From contig NZ_CAKMMF010000040.1 in the NCBI RefSeq assembly GCF_927798095.1, positions 1 through 41,921 on the forward strand: DNA of 41,921 bases. Direction: 5' to 3'. The translations under genes and the position numbers were made by a program. This stretch comes from Paenibacillus plantiphilus (GTDB taxonomy: Bacteria > Bacillota > Bacilli > Paenibacillales > Paenibacillaceae). This document shows, one piece after another, positions 17,415 through 26,800 of the stretch (positions are counted from its first letter, which is position 1; the number at the start of each line of letters is the position of its first letter). The notes below the pieces were generated by a model, which searched no databases, was not told where the DNA came from, and was given only the letters and a program-made list of their open reading frames with translations.

Positions 17415-18269
17415 ATGAAGGTCTATGAGAAAGCGCCGGCAAAAATCAACTTACTGCTTGATGTGCTGCGCAAACGCGAAGATGGATTTCATGAAGTGGA
17501 AATGATTATGACGATGGTCGATTTGGCGGATCGCCTTGAGATGGAGGAGCTGCCGCGCGACACGATCATTATATCGAGTCAAGCCGGATATATACCCTTG
17601 GATGAGAAGAACTTGGCATTCCAGGCAGCGAGGCTGATCAAGGACCGCTATGATGTCCGCAGAGGGGTCTATATTCATCTGGATAAGAAGATCCCTGTGG
17701 CAGCAGGCCTTGCAGGCGGCAGCAGCGACGCTGCGGCGACGCTGAGAGGCTTGAACCGGCTGTGGGAGCTTGGCATCCCAGAGGACGAGCTATGCACACT
17801 TGGAGCGGAGCTGGGCTCAGATGTGCCGTTCTGCGTTACTGGCGGCACCGCAATCGCACGAGGCCGCGGCGAGAAGCTGGAGCGGATTAACAACCCGCCG
17901 CAATGCTGGGTCATTCTTGCCAAGCCGCCGATCAACGTGTCTACTGCTGATGTGTACGGCAAGTTTCGCGCGGCAGAGTTGAAGGAGCATCCTTCAACAG
18001 CAGCCATGCTATCCGCGATATCAAGCGGTTCCTTTCCAGGGATTATTGCTAATCTAGGCAATGTGCTGGAAACGGTGACGCTGCAACTGCATCCTGAGGT
18101 GCTTCAGTTGAAGGAAATTATGCACCGGCTCGGTGCTGATGGCGTTCTCATGTCAGGGAGCGGTCCTACGGTTTTTGGGCTCGTCAGCAAGGAAGCCAAG
18201 GTATCCAGAATCTATAATGGGCTTCGCGGCTTCTGTAAGGAAGTGTATGTGGTAAGAATGCTTACATGA
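17415..18269 (+). CDS. ispE: 4-diphosphocytidyl-2-C-methyl-D-erythritol kinase
   Basis: The product (284 residues) is IspE, a GHMP-family kinase of the MEP isoprenoid pathway. The N-terminal [13 protein letters not shown] with the active-site lysine, the glycine-rich ATP loop [13 protein letters not shown] and the C-terminal [10 protein letters not shown] are all present. The ATG at 17415 was chosen because GGGTGA lies 5 nt upstream; the GTG at 17406 lacks a ribosome binding site. It follows the sspF terminator, so a promoter should lie in 17344-17400 (AT-rich, GATAATATAAAG), though no clear -35 is visible. Confidence 0.96.
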   Translation: MKVYEKAPAKINLLLDVLRKREDGFHEVEMIMTMVDLADRLEMEELPRDTIIISSQAGYIPLDEKNLAFQAARLIKDRYDVRRGVYIHLDKKIPVAAGLAGGSSDAAATLRGLNRLWELGIPEDELCTLGAELGSDVPFCVTGGTAIARGRGEKLERINNPPQCWVILAKPPINVSTADVYGKFRAAELKEHPSTAAMLSAISSGSFPGIIANLGNVLETVTLQLHPEVLQLKEIMHRLGADGVLMSGSGPTVFGLVSKEAKVSRIYNGLRGFCKEVYVVRMLT

Positions 18270-18283
18270 ATCGGACGTTGTTC

Positions 18284-18334
18284 TTGATTAAATCCGTATG
18301 AAAATGGTATATTGTCATTATATTATTCGGATTT
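18284..18334 (+). promoter_or_regulatory. Sigma-A promoter with PurBox-like pair upstream of purR
   Basis: TTGATT (18284-18289) and TATATT (18308-18313) are 18 nt apart with an extended TGG before the -10. An inverted pair of PurBox-like sites overlaps: AAATCCGTATGAA (18290-18302) and, on the other strand, AAATCCGAATAAT (18322-18334), the second matching AWWWCCGAACWWT at 12 of 13 positions. This suggests autoregulation by PurR. Confidence 0.55.
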
Positions 18335-18351
18335 AGCGGGGGGAGAACATC

Positions 18352-19176
18352 GTGAAGAAATTGAAACGAAGCGCAAGGTTAGTAGAAATGACACAATACC
18401 TGCTTACCCGCCCCCATACGTTAATTTCACTGACAGCCTTTGCTGATCGTTATCAGTCTGCGAAGTCATCGATCAGTGAGGATTTAGCTATCATAAAAGA
18501 AGTATTCGAGGATGAAGGTCTCGGGGAGCTTCAGACGCATGCCGGCGCTGCTGGGGGTGTCAAGTATACGCCCAAAATGAATCGTGCCCAAGCGCTTGCG
18601 ATCATTCAAGACGTTTGCCGCCAGTTGGAGCAGCCGGAGAGGGTGCTTCCAGGCGGTTATTTGTATATGACCGACATGCTGGGCCAGCCCGGGTTGCTGG
18701 CCGATGTGGGACGTATGTTTGCAACCGCATTCGCATCATCGGATATCGATGTCATTATGACGGTGGAGACGAAGGGGATACCGCTGGCTTATGCCACAGC
18801 TGCCTGTATGAACCTGCCGGTCGTCATTGTGAGACGCGACAACAAGGTAACAGAAGGATCAGCGGTAAGCATCAATTATGTATCCGGCTCCAATAAGCGG
18901 ATTCAGACCATGTCGCTGGCGAGAAGGGCCCTAAAGGAGCAGTCACGCGTACTGATCATTGATGACTTCATGAAGGCCGGCGGCACGATTCAGGGCATGA
19001 TGGATCTGCTGTATGAATTCAACGCAACGGTGGCGGGTGTCGGAGTATTTGTTGAATCTGCCGAGGTGGGGACAGAGGAACGACTGCTGGAGGATTATGT
19101 ATCCTTGGCGAATTTAACGGCGGTCGATATGAAGACGAAGCAAACGACGATTGAACCAGGCAACTTTTTTAATTAA
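18352..19176 (+). CDS. purR: Purine operon repressor PurR
   Basis: This 274-residue protein is the Bacillus-type PurR. It has an N-terminal winged-helix domain (residues about 1-75, [13 protein letters not shown] and [16 protein letters not shown]) and a C-terminal type I phosphoribosyltransferase-like domain. The PRPP-binding loop [13 protein letters not shown] senses PRPP, which relieves repression of purine genes. The start is GTG at 18352 with GGGGGGAGA upstream. It is followed within 30 nt by ridA, the conserved purR-yabJ operon. It is probably autoregulated through the sites at 18284-18334. Confidence 0.96.
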   Translation: MKKLKRSARLVEMTQYLLTRPHTLISLTAFADRYQSAKSSISEDLAIIKEVFEDEGLGELQTHAGAAGGVKYTPKMNRAQALAIIQDVCRQLEQPERVLPGGYLYMTDMLGQPGLLADVGRMFATAFASSDIDVIMTVETKGIPLAYATAACMNLPVVIVRRDNKVTEGSAVSINYVSGSNKRIQTMSLARRALKEQSRVLIIDDFMKAGGTIQGMMDLLYEFNATVAGVGVFVESAEVGTEERLLEDYVSLANLTAVDMKTKQTTIEPGNFFN

Positions 19177-19205
19177 TGGAATGTCACAGAGGAGGTAATT
19201 CTGGT

Positions 19206-19598
19206 ATGAAACATCAACCGCAAATTATCGCTACAAGCAAAGCTCCGGCTGCGATCGGACCTTATTCACAAGCGATCAAGCTGGGCAATTTATTGTTCAC
19301 ATCCGGGCAGATCCCGCTTGATGCTGATGGACAGCTAATCGAAGGCGGCATCGAGGAACAGACGCATCAAGTATTCCGCAATTTGGAGGCAGTGCTTGCT
19401 GAAGCGGGAGCAACGTTCGCAGATGTGGCTAAGGCGACGGTATTTATTAAAGACATGAATCAATTCGCAGCTCTCAATGCGATCTATGCATCCTATTTCG
19501 GAGACCATAAACCGGCTCGGTCAACAGTGGAAGTGGCTCGACTCCCCAAAGATGTGCTTGTCGAAATAGAGCTGATTGTATCGATTGAAGTCGAATAA
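19206..19598 (+). CDS. ridA: RidA family reactive enamine/imine deaminase
   Basis: The 130-residue protein is RidA (YabJ/YjgF), a trimeric enzyme that hydrolyses reactive 2-aminoacrylate formed by PLP enzymes. Family motifs are [23 protein letters not shown] and the active-site arginine in [13 protein letters not shown]. The ATG at 19206 was chosen for its GGAGG site about 9 nt upstream. It is co-transcribed with purR, as in B. subtilis. Confidence 0.96.
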   Translation: MKHQPQIIATSKAPAAIGPYSQAIKLGNLLFTSGQIPLDADGQLIEGGIEEQTHQVFRNLEAVLAEAGATFADVAKATVFIKDMNQFAALNAIYASYFGDHKPARSTVEVARLPKDVLVEIELIVSIEVE

Positions 19599-19671
19599 AA
19601 GTCGAAACCTAGCGAAATGGCTAAACTGGAAAAAAATATTTTAAAAACGAGCAAGTTTTTACCAAAAACAT

Positions 19672-19700
19672 GAAGGAATTTGCATCTGGATGTGGAATTA
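19672..19700 (+). promoter_or_regulatory. Sigma-H promoter of spoVG
   Basis: GAAGGAATT (19672-19680), 11 nt, then GTGGAATTA (19692-19700) matches RNAGGAWWW-N11/12-RNNGAAWWW at every position. spoVG is the textbook sigma-H gene of B. subtilis. Confidence 0.85.
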
Positions 19701-19738
19701 TACAGCAAGTCTTCGATAGGCAAAGGTGGTGAACATAA

Positions 19739-20023
19739 GTGCAAATTACCGATGTCAGACTCCGCCGTGTAAATTCCGAAGGTCGCATGAAGGCTATTGC
19801 CTCCATTACCATTGATAATGAGTTTGTCGTTCACGATATTCGTGTGATCGACGGAAACAATGGTATGTTTGTAGCAATGCCTAGCAAGCGGACTCCTGAT
19901 GGAGAATTCCGCGATATCGCCCATCCTATTTCTTCAACTACCCGTGAGAAGATTCAAGCTGCAGTACTCGCTGAATACGAGCGTGCGGCAACGGAAGAAG
20001 AAGTTATTGAAGAAGGAGCGTAA
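19739..20023 (+). CDS. spoVG: Septation/regulatory protein SpoVG
   Basis: This 94-residue protein is SpoVG, a conserved nucleic-acid-binding regulator linked to asymmetric septation and to virulence or metabolism genes in other Firmicutes. It starts [12 protein letters not shown], with the conserved [21 protein letters not shown] and [18 protein letters not shown]. The GTG start has AAAGGTGGTGA upstream. It is a single-gene unit from a perfect sigma-H promoter to its own terminator. Confidence 0.97.
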   Translation: MQITDVRLRRVNSEGRMKAIASITIDNEFVVHDIRVIDGNNGMFVAMPSKRTPDGEFRDIAHPISSTTREKIQAAVLAEYERAATEEEVIEEGA

Positions 20024-20097
20024 TGACGTTATCTAGGAACGCGTGAGTGGAACTGAATAAGTGCAATGAGTCGATAGATTCGATTCATGGGGAATAA

Positions 20098-20121
20098 GGG
20101 AGCCTAGAGGCTCTCTTTTCT
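20098..20121 (+). terminator. Rho-independent terminator after spoVG
   Basis: GGGAGCC pairs with GGCTCTC (one G-T pair) around TAGA, followed by TTTTCTTTT. Confidence 0.8.
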
Positions 20122-20201
20122 TTTGCTGCTGAATACGCTATATTCAATAGAGAATTTACGGGCGTACTCACTCGTCTCGTCGAATCAGGAGGGAACTAGA
20201 A

Positions 20202-21596
20202 TTGAAAATGATGGCGATCGTGCTTGCTGCTGGACAGGGCAAGCGTATGAAGTCGAAATTATATAAGGTGCTTCACCCGGTATGCGGGAAGCCAATGGTT
20301 GGACATGTATTGCAAACGGTAAAGGAAGCAGCTTGCGAGCGTACGGTTGTTATTGTCGGCCACGGGGCAGAGGCTGTACAAGCCTATATTGGCGACAGGG
20401 CAGAATTTGTGCTTCAAGAGAAGCAGTTGGGCACAGGTCATGCCGTACAGCAGGCCGAATCTCTGCTTGGCGATGAAGAAGGAACGACCGTTATTCTGTA
20501 TGGAGATACGCCTCTGGTTACGTCTGAGACGATCAAGTCGCTGTTGGCGCTTCATCTATCAACAGGATCAGCAGCAACGGTTCTAACTGCCGTTGTTCCG
20601 AACCCGCAAGGGCTGGGACGGATCATTCGCGATGATGCGGGCGGCGTGCTTCGTATTGTAGAGCAGAAGGACTGTACGCCCCAGGAAGAGCTTATAAGCG
20701 AGATTAACACAGGAATGTACTGCTTCGACAATCAGAAGCTGTTCCAGGCGCTCAAGAAGGTGACGAATGACAATGCGCAAGGCGAATATTATCTGACGGA
20801 TGTTATGGAGATCCTTAGAAGCGCTGGAGAGACCGTACAGGCCTATTGCGCTCCTGACTTTGCGGAAGGCATTGGAGTGAATGATCGCGTAGGGCTGGCT
20901 GAGGCGGAAGGGCTGATGCGCGCTCGTATTGTGCGCAAGCATCAGATTAACGGAGTAACAGTTGTTGACCCGGCTGCTACATACATAGAAGCCGACGTTG
21001 TGATCGGCTCCGATACGATTCTCTATCCCGGCACATTGCTCAGAGGAAGTACGGTCATCGGAGAGGATTGCATCATTGGTCCGCAATCGGATATTACGGA
21101 TACGGTGATCGGCAATGGCGTTGTCTTCAAGCACTCTGTTTCCGTAGAGGCCATCATCGGAGATGAGAGCGCTGTTGGTCCTTATGCCAATCTGAGACCG
21201 GCATCGAAGCTGGGCAGGGAGTGCAAAATCGGCGATTTCGTGGAACTGAAGAATGCAGAGCTGGGCGATGGAAGTAAAGTGTCGCATCTTAGCTACATCG
21301 GAGATGCGAAGGTCGGCAAGGATGTTAATATTGGCTGTGGAGCCATTACCGTCAACTATGATGGATATAATAAAGCAGTGACCGAGATCGGGGACCATGC
21401 CTTTGTCGGCAGTAATGTTAATTTGATCGCGCCGATTAAGGTAGGCGAGGGCGCATATGTTGTAGCAGGGTCTACAATTACACATAATGTGGATGCAGGC
21501 GATCTGGCAATTGCCCGTGAGCGTCAAGTGAACAAGCCGGGATATGCAGAAAAGCTTCGTTCACGCGCCAAAGCCAAAAAAGAGAGAAATAAGTAA
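20202..21596 (+). CDS. glmU: Bifunctional GlmU (GlcNAc-1-P uridyltransferase / GlcN-1-P acetyltransferase)
   Basis: The 464-residue enzyme makes UDP-GlcNAc, the precursor of peptidoglycan and teichoic acids. The N-terminal nucleotidyltransferase domain has LAAGQGKRMKS and the lysine in LYKVLHPVCGKPM, with YGDTPLV at the metal site. From about residue 250 a left-handed beta helix shows hexapeptide repeats and the acetyltransferase signature GAITVNYDGYNK. The TTG at 20202 has AGGAGGGA 7 nt upstream; ATG codons at 20208 and 20211 are too far from it. The prs gene that follows glmU in B. subtilis is absent. Confidence 0.97.
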   Translation: MKMMAIVLAAGQGKRMKSKLYKVLHPVCGKPMVGHVLQTVKEAACERTVVIVGHGAEAVQAYIGDRAEFVLQEKQLGTGHAVQQAESLLGDEEGTTVILYGDTPLVTSETIKSLLALHLSTGSAATVLTAVVPNPQGLGRIIRDDAGGVLRIVEQKDCTPQEELISEINTGMYCFDNQKLFQALKKVTNDNAQGEYYLTDVMEILRSAGETVQAYCAPDFAEGIGVNDRVGLAEAEGLMRARIVRKHQINGVTVVDPAATYIEADVVIGSDTILYPGTLLRGSTVIGEDCIIGPQSDITDTVIGNGVVFKHSVSVEAIIGDESAVGPYANLRPASKLGRECKIGDFVELKNAELGDGSKVSHLSYIGDAKVGKDVNIGCGAITVNYDGYNKAVTEIGDHAFVGSNVNLIAPIKVGEGAYVVAGSTITHNVDAGDLAIARERQVNKPGYAEKLRSRAKAKKERNK

Positions 21597-21599
21597 TTT

Positions 21600-21625
21600 G
21601 TTTATTTAGGCTCTGCAATGGGTAA
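21600..21625 (+). promoter_or_regulatory. Sigma-B type promoter of ctc
   Basis: GTTTAT (21600-21605), 14 nt, then GGGTAA (21620-21625) fits the sigma-B pattern GTTTAA-N12/15-GGGWAW with one mismatch. ctc is a classic sigma-B gene in B. subtilis. Sigma-F promoters look similar, so the sigma factor is inferred. Confidence 0.6.
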
Positions 21626-21662
21626 GAATATATGGAACTCGATTTACAAGGAGGTTTCATAT

Positions 21663-22313
21663 ATGGCTATTGCACTAAGAGCCGAGGAACGAACTGTAGG
21701 AACGCAAGGTCAATTGAACAAGCTGCGGCAGCAGGGAAGTATTCCGGGTGTCATATACGGGAAACAGCTGGAGAATCCGACATCTATTAAGGTAGATGAG
21801 AAGGAGCTGCTGTCTCTTCTGCGCTCGCATCCCCATGCGCTGCTCGAAATAGATGTGCCTGGAATCGGCAAGCAGCCTGTCATGTTGACGGAGGTTCAGC
21901 GGGATCCTTTGACACGAACGGTCGTTCATATCGACTTGCATCAAGTGAATATGAACGAGGCGGTGAAGGCACCGGTTCGCATCGAAGCTGTTGGAGAGGC
22001 ACAGGGAGTGAAGGAGGGCGGCATTCTGCAGCTGATGCTTCATGAGCTGGAGGTGCAGTGCTTGCCGAATGAAATTCCCGAAGTTATCGAAATTAATGTT
22101 GCCGGGCTTCAAATCGGCGATAATCTGCTCGTAAGCGATTTGAAGCTTCCGAAAGGGGTTTCGACCCGCATTGATGCGGATCAGGTGGTGGTCACGATTC
22201 TCGTGCCGCAGAAAGACCTGACAGAGGAAGAGGCCGAGGATGCCGCCGTGGAAGCGGTAGAAGCGGACTCACGGGCGAAGGAAGCGAATATGGACGCGGT
22301 GCATACCGAGTAG
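21663..22313 (+). CDS. ctc: General stress protein Ctc / 50S ribosomal protein L25
   Basis: This 216-residue protein is the long (TL5/CTC) form of ribosomal protein L25, which binds 5S rRNA. An N-terminal L25 domain (residues 1-90, with QLNKLRQQGSIPGVIYGK) is followed by the TL5 C-terminal beta domain (about 95-185) and an acidic tail rich in Glu and Ala. The ATG at 21663 has AAGGAGG 7 nt upstream; the in-frame start at 21618 lies inside the promoter. A sigma-B-like promoter and a terminator make it a single-gene unit. Confidence 0.95.
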   Translation: MAIALRAEERTVGTQGQLNKLRQQGSIPGVIYGKQLENPTSIKVDEKELLSLLRSHPHALLEIDVPGIGKQPVMLTEVQRDPLTRTVVHIDLHQVNMNEAVKAPVRIEAVGEAQGVKEGGILQLMLHELEVQCLPNEIPEVIEINVAGLQIGDNLLVSDLKLPKGVSTRIDADQVVVTILVPQKDLTEEEAEDAAVEAVEADSRAKEANMDAVHTE

Positions 22314-22325
22314 AATAGAAAAGAC

Positions 22326-22370
22326 AATAACAGGAAAGGGCTGCCTACAAAGCAGCCCTTTCCTGTTATT
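22326..22370. terminator. Bidirectional terminator between ctc and the 22416 gene
   Basis: A 19-bp perfect inverted repeat (22326-22344 and 22352-22370, core CAGGAAAGGGCTGC) with a 7-nt loop, A/T-rich at both outer ends. It lies between two convergent genes, so it probably terminates both. Confidence 0.85.
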
Positions 22371-22415
22371 GCATTGCATGATGAAGAATGAGTTCGTCGG
22401 ATGATAAAATATTTG

Positions 22416-22616
22416 TTAATACCCCGGGCGAGAAACAAAGGTATATTCCTTCCGATCGTAGAAAATATTATTGACCTTGATGAAATTTGAACAAAATTGT
22501 TCAATGAAGCCGATATCACTATGCTCCCTGTGCAAATAGATCTGAATAGGAACGTGACATTCGCGATGATCGTCGAAATGAACATCATCAAAAATGAGTT
22601 GACCATTTAGATACAT
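22416..22616 (-). CDS. Small hypothetical protein, likely sporulation-expressed
   Basis: This 66-residue protein is not one I recognise. It is rich in His, Asp and aromatic residues (DDVHFDDHRECHVP, IQIYLHREH) with two cysteines and no membrane segment. The ATG at 22616 was chosen because AAAGGAGAG lies 6 nt upstream on the minus strand. The frame stays open 33 codons further to a TTG without a ribosome binding site, and that part overlaps the promoter. The sequence just upstream has a sigma-E-like promoter (22638-22665), and the gene runs into the 22326-22370 terminator. It is inserted against the direction of its neighbours ctc and pth. Confidence 0.55.
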   Translation of the reverse strand: MYLNGQLIFDDVHFDDHRECHVPIQIYLHREHSDIGFIEQFCSNFIKVNNIFYDRKEYTFVSRPGY

Positions 22617-22637
22617 CGAAGACTCTCCTTTGAATTC

Positions 22638-22665
22638 AATGTATGGCTTTATGCCGTTTATATAC
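22638..22665 (-). promoter_or_regulatory. Possible sigma-E promoter of the 22416 gene
   Basis: On the minus strand GTATATA (22659-22665), 13 nt, then CATACATT (22638-22645). The -10 matches the sigma-E pattern CATACANT exactly; the -35 matches KMATATT at 5 of 7. The leader would be very short. Confidence 0.45.
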
Positions 22666-22876
22666 ATATGACAATCGGCAGCGCTCATTCGTTGCATTAT
22701 TACAAAATATTTCAATGAAAATTTTGCAAAGCGAGCTATTTATCGTGTAATCTGCATATAACAGCAGGAAATCACAGCGCTTTCAAGCCATTTTGGCAGA
22801 ATATGAGAGAGTTTCTGATGCAACAAAGCGGCTTTAATGGCTAGCTCGCAAAAACAATTAGGAGTTGAAGGTCAGC

Positions 22877-23437
22877 ATGAAATGGATTGTCGGATTAGGC
22901 AACCCGGGTACGACATATCAAGGTACTCGTCATAATATCGGGTTCATGGCGATTGATGCGCTTGCCAAGCGGCATGGGATCCATGTAACGCAAAGCAAAT
23001 GCAAGGCGCTGCTCGGTGAAGGGAATATAGCCGGAACGAAGGTGGCGCTGATCAAGCCGATGACCTATATGAACCTGTCGGGCGAGTCGGTAAGAGGGTT
23101 TATGGACTACTACAAGGCGGATCTCGCCGATATGATTGTTGTCTATGATGATTTGGATACAGAGTGCGGAAGAGTGAGGCTCCGCTATCAGGGCAGTGCG
23201 GGAGGACATAACGGGATCAAGTCCATTATTGCGCATACGGGCACACAAATCTTCAATCGGGTGCGTATGGGAATCTCCCGTCCGCAGCCTGGCATGAATA
23301 TTGCGGATTATGTGCTGTCCAATTTCCCCAAGAGCGAGGGAGATCAAGTGAAGGCGATGATTGAAGAAACCTGTGATGCGCTTGAATTTGCTCTGAAGCA
23401 TCCCTTTGATCAGACAATGGCGAAATATAACCGTTAG
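22877..23437 (+). CDS. pth: Peptidyl-tRNA hydrolase
   Basis: The 186-residue product recycles peptidyl-tRNAs that fall off the ribosome. It begins with the family motif WIVGLGNPG and the catalytic His is H19 in GTRHNIGFM. YDDLDTECGRVRLR and GSAGGHNGIKSI follow. The ATG at 22877 is chosen over the TTG at 22865, which directly abuts AGGAG. It is followed 54 nt later by fin. Confidence 0.96.
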   Translation: MKWIVGLGNPGTTYQGTRHNIGFMAIDALAKRHGIHVTQSKCKALLGEGNIAGTKVALIKPMTYMNLSGESVRGFMDYYKADLADMIVVYDDLDTECGRVRLRYQGSAGGHNGIKSIIAHTGTQIFNRVRMGISRPQPGMNIADYVLSNFPKSEGDQVKAMIEETCDALEFALKHPFDQTMAKYNR

Positions 23438-23491
23438 AATTCGGCGGGTTCGGGCATACTGAGGGTATATCAAACCTTCAGGAGGCATAAT

Positions 23492-23722
23492 ATGGCTGTG
23501 AATTATATTTGTCGTCATTGCAAGTCCGCAATGGGATCAATCGAGAGCACAGGAATTACGGAGCTGCAGCTCGGTTTCCATTTCTTGACCCCCGAAGAAC
23601 GCAGCGATATAATAGCGTATAATCCGAATGGAGATGTGACGGTTAAAGTGGTATGTGATTATTGTCGCGAAGCGATTGACAGCAATCCGGAATTGCTGCT
23701 TGTTACAAGTCCTCTTCAGTAG
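23492..23722 (+). CDS. fin: Anti-sigma-F factor Fin
   Basis: This 76-residue protein is Fin (YabK), which inhibits sigma-F and helps the forespore switch to sigma-G. Two CxxC pairs (C7/C10 and C55/C58, ICRHCKS and VCDYCRE) form a zinc site. The middle segment GITELQLGFHFLTPEER is typical of the family. CAGGAGGCATAAT precedes the ATG. A weak sigma-F-like promoter (CGTTA-N16-GGCATACTG, 23432-23461) may drive it, as the B. subtilis gene is sigma-F dependent. With Gin at 1242, both forespore sigma-switch inhibitors are in this window. Confidence 0.94.
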   Translation: MAVNYICRHCKSAMGSIESTGITELQLGFHFLTPEERSDIIAYNPNGDVTVKVVCDYCREAIDSNPELLLVTSPLQ

Positions 23723-23740
23723 GCAGAACGAATAGCAGCG

Positions 23741-23772
23741 AGGAGTCTTGGCGCACGGCCGAGGCTCCTTTT
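23741..23772 (+). terminator. Rho-independent terminator after fin
   Basis: AGGAGTCTTGG pairs with CCGAGGCTCCT (two G-T pairs) around a 7-nt loop, then TTTTG. Confidence 0.7.
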
Positions 23773-23847
23773 GTGACGGCATGAATGGCTGCCGTCCCTC
23801 TGCTCGTATCCGTGCTTGGCTTGTGGATGAAATGAGGTGCCAGAGCG

Positions 23848-26800
23848 TTGAAAGCGTTATTAGAGGCGTACGCCGCGGATACAGACTTCCAGTCGGTTCT
23901 ATCCGGAGTTCAAAAAGGAATGCGCGAACAGCTTGTGTCAGGACTCGCGGGATCATCGCGCCAAGTGATGATTGCAGCGCTGATGCGAGAGTTGGCAAGG
24001 CCGATAGTCGTTGTTACCCATAATATGTTTGCTGCCCAGAAGATCGCAGAGGATCTGGCTGAATGCCTGAATGCCAATGAGGTGCTTCTCTATCCGGCCA
24101 ATGAGCTGGTGGCAGCTGAAGCCGCTATATCAAGTCCGGAAACGCTTGCACAACGAATGGATGTGCTTATCCAGCTTTCGGAGGGCTATCGCGGCATTGT
24201 TGTCGTGCCGTTCTCCGGGGTTCGGCGTTATTTGCCTGCGCGCGGCGTGATGGCGAATGCAAGAATCGAGCTGCGCGTTGGGGAAACCCTCTCATTGGAG
24301 ACGTTTCTGCAGCAAATGGTGGGGCTTGGTTATACGCGTGTAGACAAAGTAGAGAATAAAGGTGATATGAGCGTTCGCGGCGGGATTGTAGATGTCTATC
24401 CGCTGACGAGCATTCATCCCTATCGCATTGAATGGTTTGATGATGAGATTGATTCCATCCGGACATTCGACCCCGTCGAGCAGCGCTCTCTTGAGAAGCT
24501 GCAGCATTACGTTGTTCCGCCATGTCAAGAGCTGGCGGCAGATGCGGGCAGGTTTGCGGGTGCGGCGCAGCATGCAGCCGAGCTGCTGGAGCAGCAGCTG
24601 CTGAAGATGACGGACCGAACGGCGAAGGATCGGCTTCGTGCGGATATTGGCGCAGAGATCGAGCAGCTGCGGCAGCATCAATATTTTCCGGAAATCTATA
24701 AATATATTTCATTGCTCTATCCAGAGCGGCAGACGTTGTTCGATTATCTTCCTGAGGATACGCTGCTTATTTATGATGAGCCGACACGGCTGATCGAAAC
24801 GGGCAGACAGCTGGAGCGGGATGAAGCGGAATGGGCGACCCATCTGCTGCAGAACGGAAAGTCGCTGCCGGGCTTTGTTCTGGCATGCCCATCGGATGAG
24901 GTGCTCTATCAGCGTCCATTCCAGACGGTATTCTTGTCGTTGTTCTTAAGGCAGATTCCACATACGCAGCCGCAAAATATTCTGAATGTCGTCAGTCGGG
25001 CGATGCAGAACTTCCATGGACAGATGAATGTGCTTAAGGCGGAGATGGACCGCTGGCGCAAGTCAGGGGCCAATGTGATGATGATGGCCGGCAATGCCGA
25101 ACGTATGGATCGGATGCGGCGCGTGCTTCACGATTATGGCATCGAGCCGCCAATTCTTATCGAAGGCAATCTGCAGTCAGGCTTCGAGCTGCCAGCGATT
25201 CACCTTGTCGTCATTACGGAAGGCGAGATGTTCTCGCAGAAGCAGCGCAAGGCGCGGCGAGTAGACAAGAAGCTGGACAATGCCGAGAGAATCAAGAGCT
25301 ATACGGAGCTGAAGGTTGGCGACTATGTCGTCCATCAGAATCATGGAATCGGCAAATATATTGGAATCGGAACGCTGGAGATTGCCGGCATTCACAAGGA
25401 CTATATTCATATCATGTACGCTGGCGGCGACAAGCTCTCCGTTCCGATTGAACAGATCGACATGATTCAGAAGTATGTCGGCTCGGAAGAGAAGGATCCC
25501 AAGGTCTACAAGCTGGGCGGCAGTGAATGGACGCGTGCCAAGAGCAAGGCGCAATCCTCGGTGCAGGATATTGCGGATGACCTGATCAAGCTCTATGCAG
25601 AGCGCCAGGCAACGTCCGGCTTCGCCTTTGGCGCGGATACGACCTATCAGCAGGAATTCGAGGCTATGTTCCCGTATGATGAGACCCGGGATCAGATGAG
25701 AGCGATAGAAGAGATTAAGAAGGATATGCAAATCCCGCGTCCGATGGATCGCCTGTTATGCGGCGATGTTGGCTACGGCAAGACAGAGGTAGCGGTACGT
25801 GCGGCATTCAAGGCGGCAATCGAAGGGAAGCAGGTTGCTATTCTCGTGCCGACAACGATTCTTGCTCAGCAGCATTACGAGACGTTCAAGGAGCGATTCT
25901 CCGAATTTCCGTTCAATATTCAAGTGCTTAGCCGGTTCCGTTCCAAGAAGGAACAGAACGATACGATCAAAGGAATTAAAGCGGGCGCGGTGGACGTTGT
26001 AATTGGGACGCATCGCTTGCTGTCGCAGGATATTATTTTCAAAGACCTTGGACTTCTCATTGTCGATGAGGAGCAGCGGTTCGGCGTATCGCATAAGGAG
26101 AAGCTTAAGCGGCTCAAAACGAATGTGGATGTGCTGACGCTTACAGCGACACCGATCCCGCGGACGCTGCATATGTCTATGCTCGGTGTGCGAGACCTGT
26201 CCGTCATTGAGACGCCGCCGGAGAATCGGTTCCCGGTGCAGACCTATGTCGTGGAATACAGTCCATCTCTCGTTCGCGAGGCTATCGAGCGTGAGTTGGC
26301 TCGTGGGGGCCAGGTATATTACCTGTACAACCGTGTCCAGGGAATTACCCAGATGGCGGAGGCGATCAATGCGCTGGTGCCGGATGCGCGCGTGGCTGTC
26401 GGTCATGGCCAGATGTCCGAGCAGGAGCTGGAGAAGACGATTCTCGATTTCCTTGACGGAGAGTCGGATGTGCTTGTCAGTACGAGCATTATCGAGACTG
26501 GCGTGGATATTCCGAATGTGAATACGCTAATCGTGCATGATGCGGACAAAATGGGGCTGTCGCAGCTCTATCAGCTTCGCGGTCGTGTAGGCAGATCCAA
26601 TCGTATTGCTTATGCTTATTTCACCTACCAGCGGGATAAAGTATTGACAGAGGTTGCCGAGAAACGGCTGCAATCCATTAAGGAGTTCACAGAGCTCGGC
26701 TCTGGCTTCAAAATTGCGATGCGGGACTTGTCCATACGTGGAGCGGGCAACCTGCTTGGAGCCGAGCAGCATGGCTTCATCGCTTCGGTCGGCTTCGATT

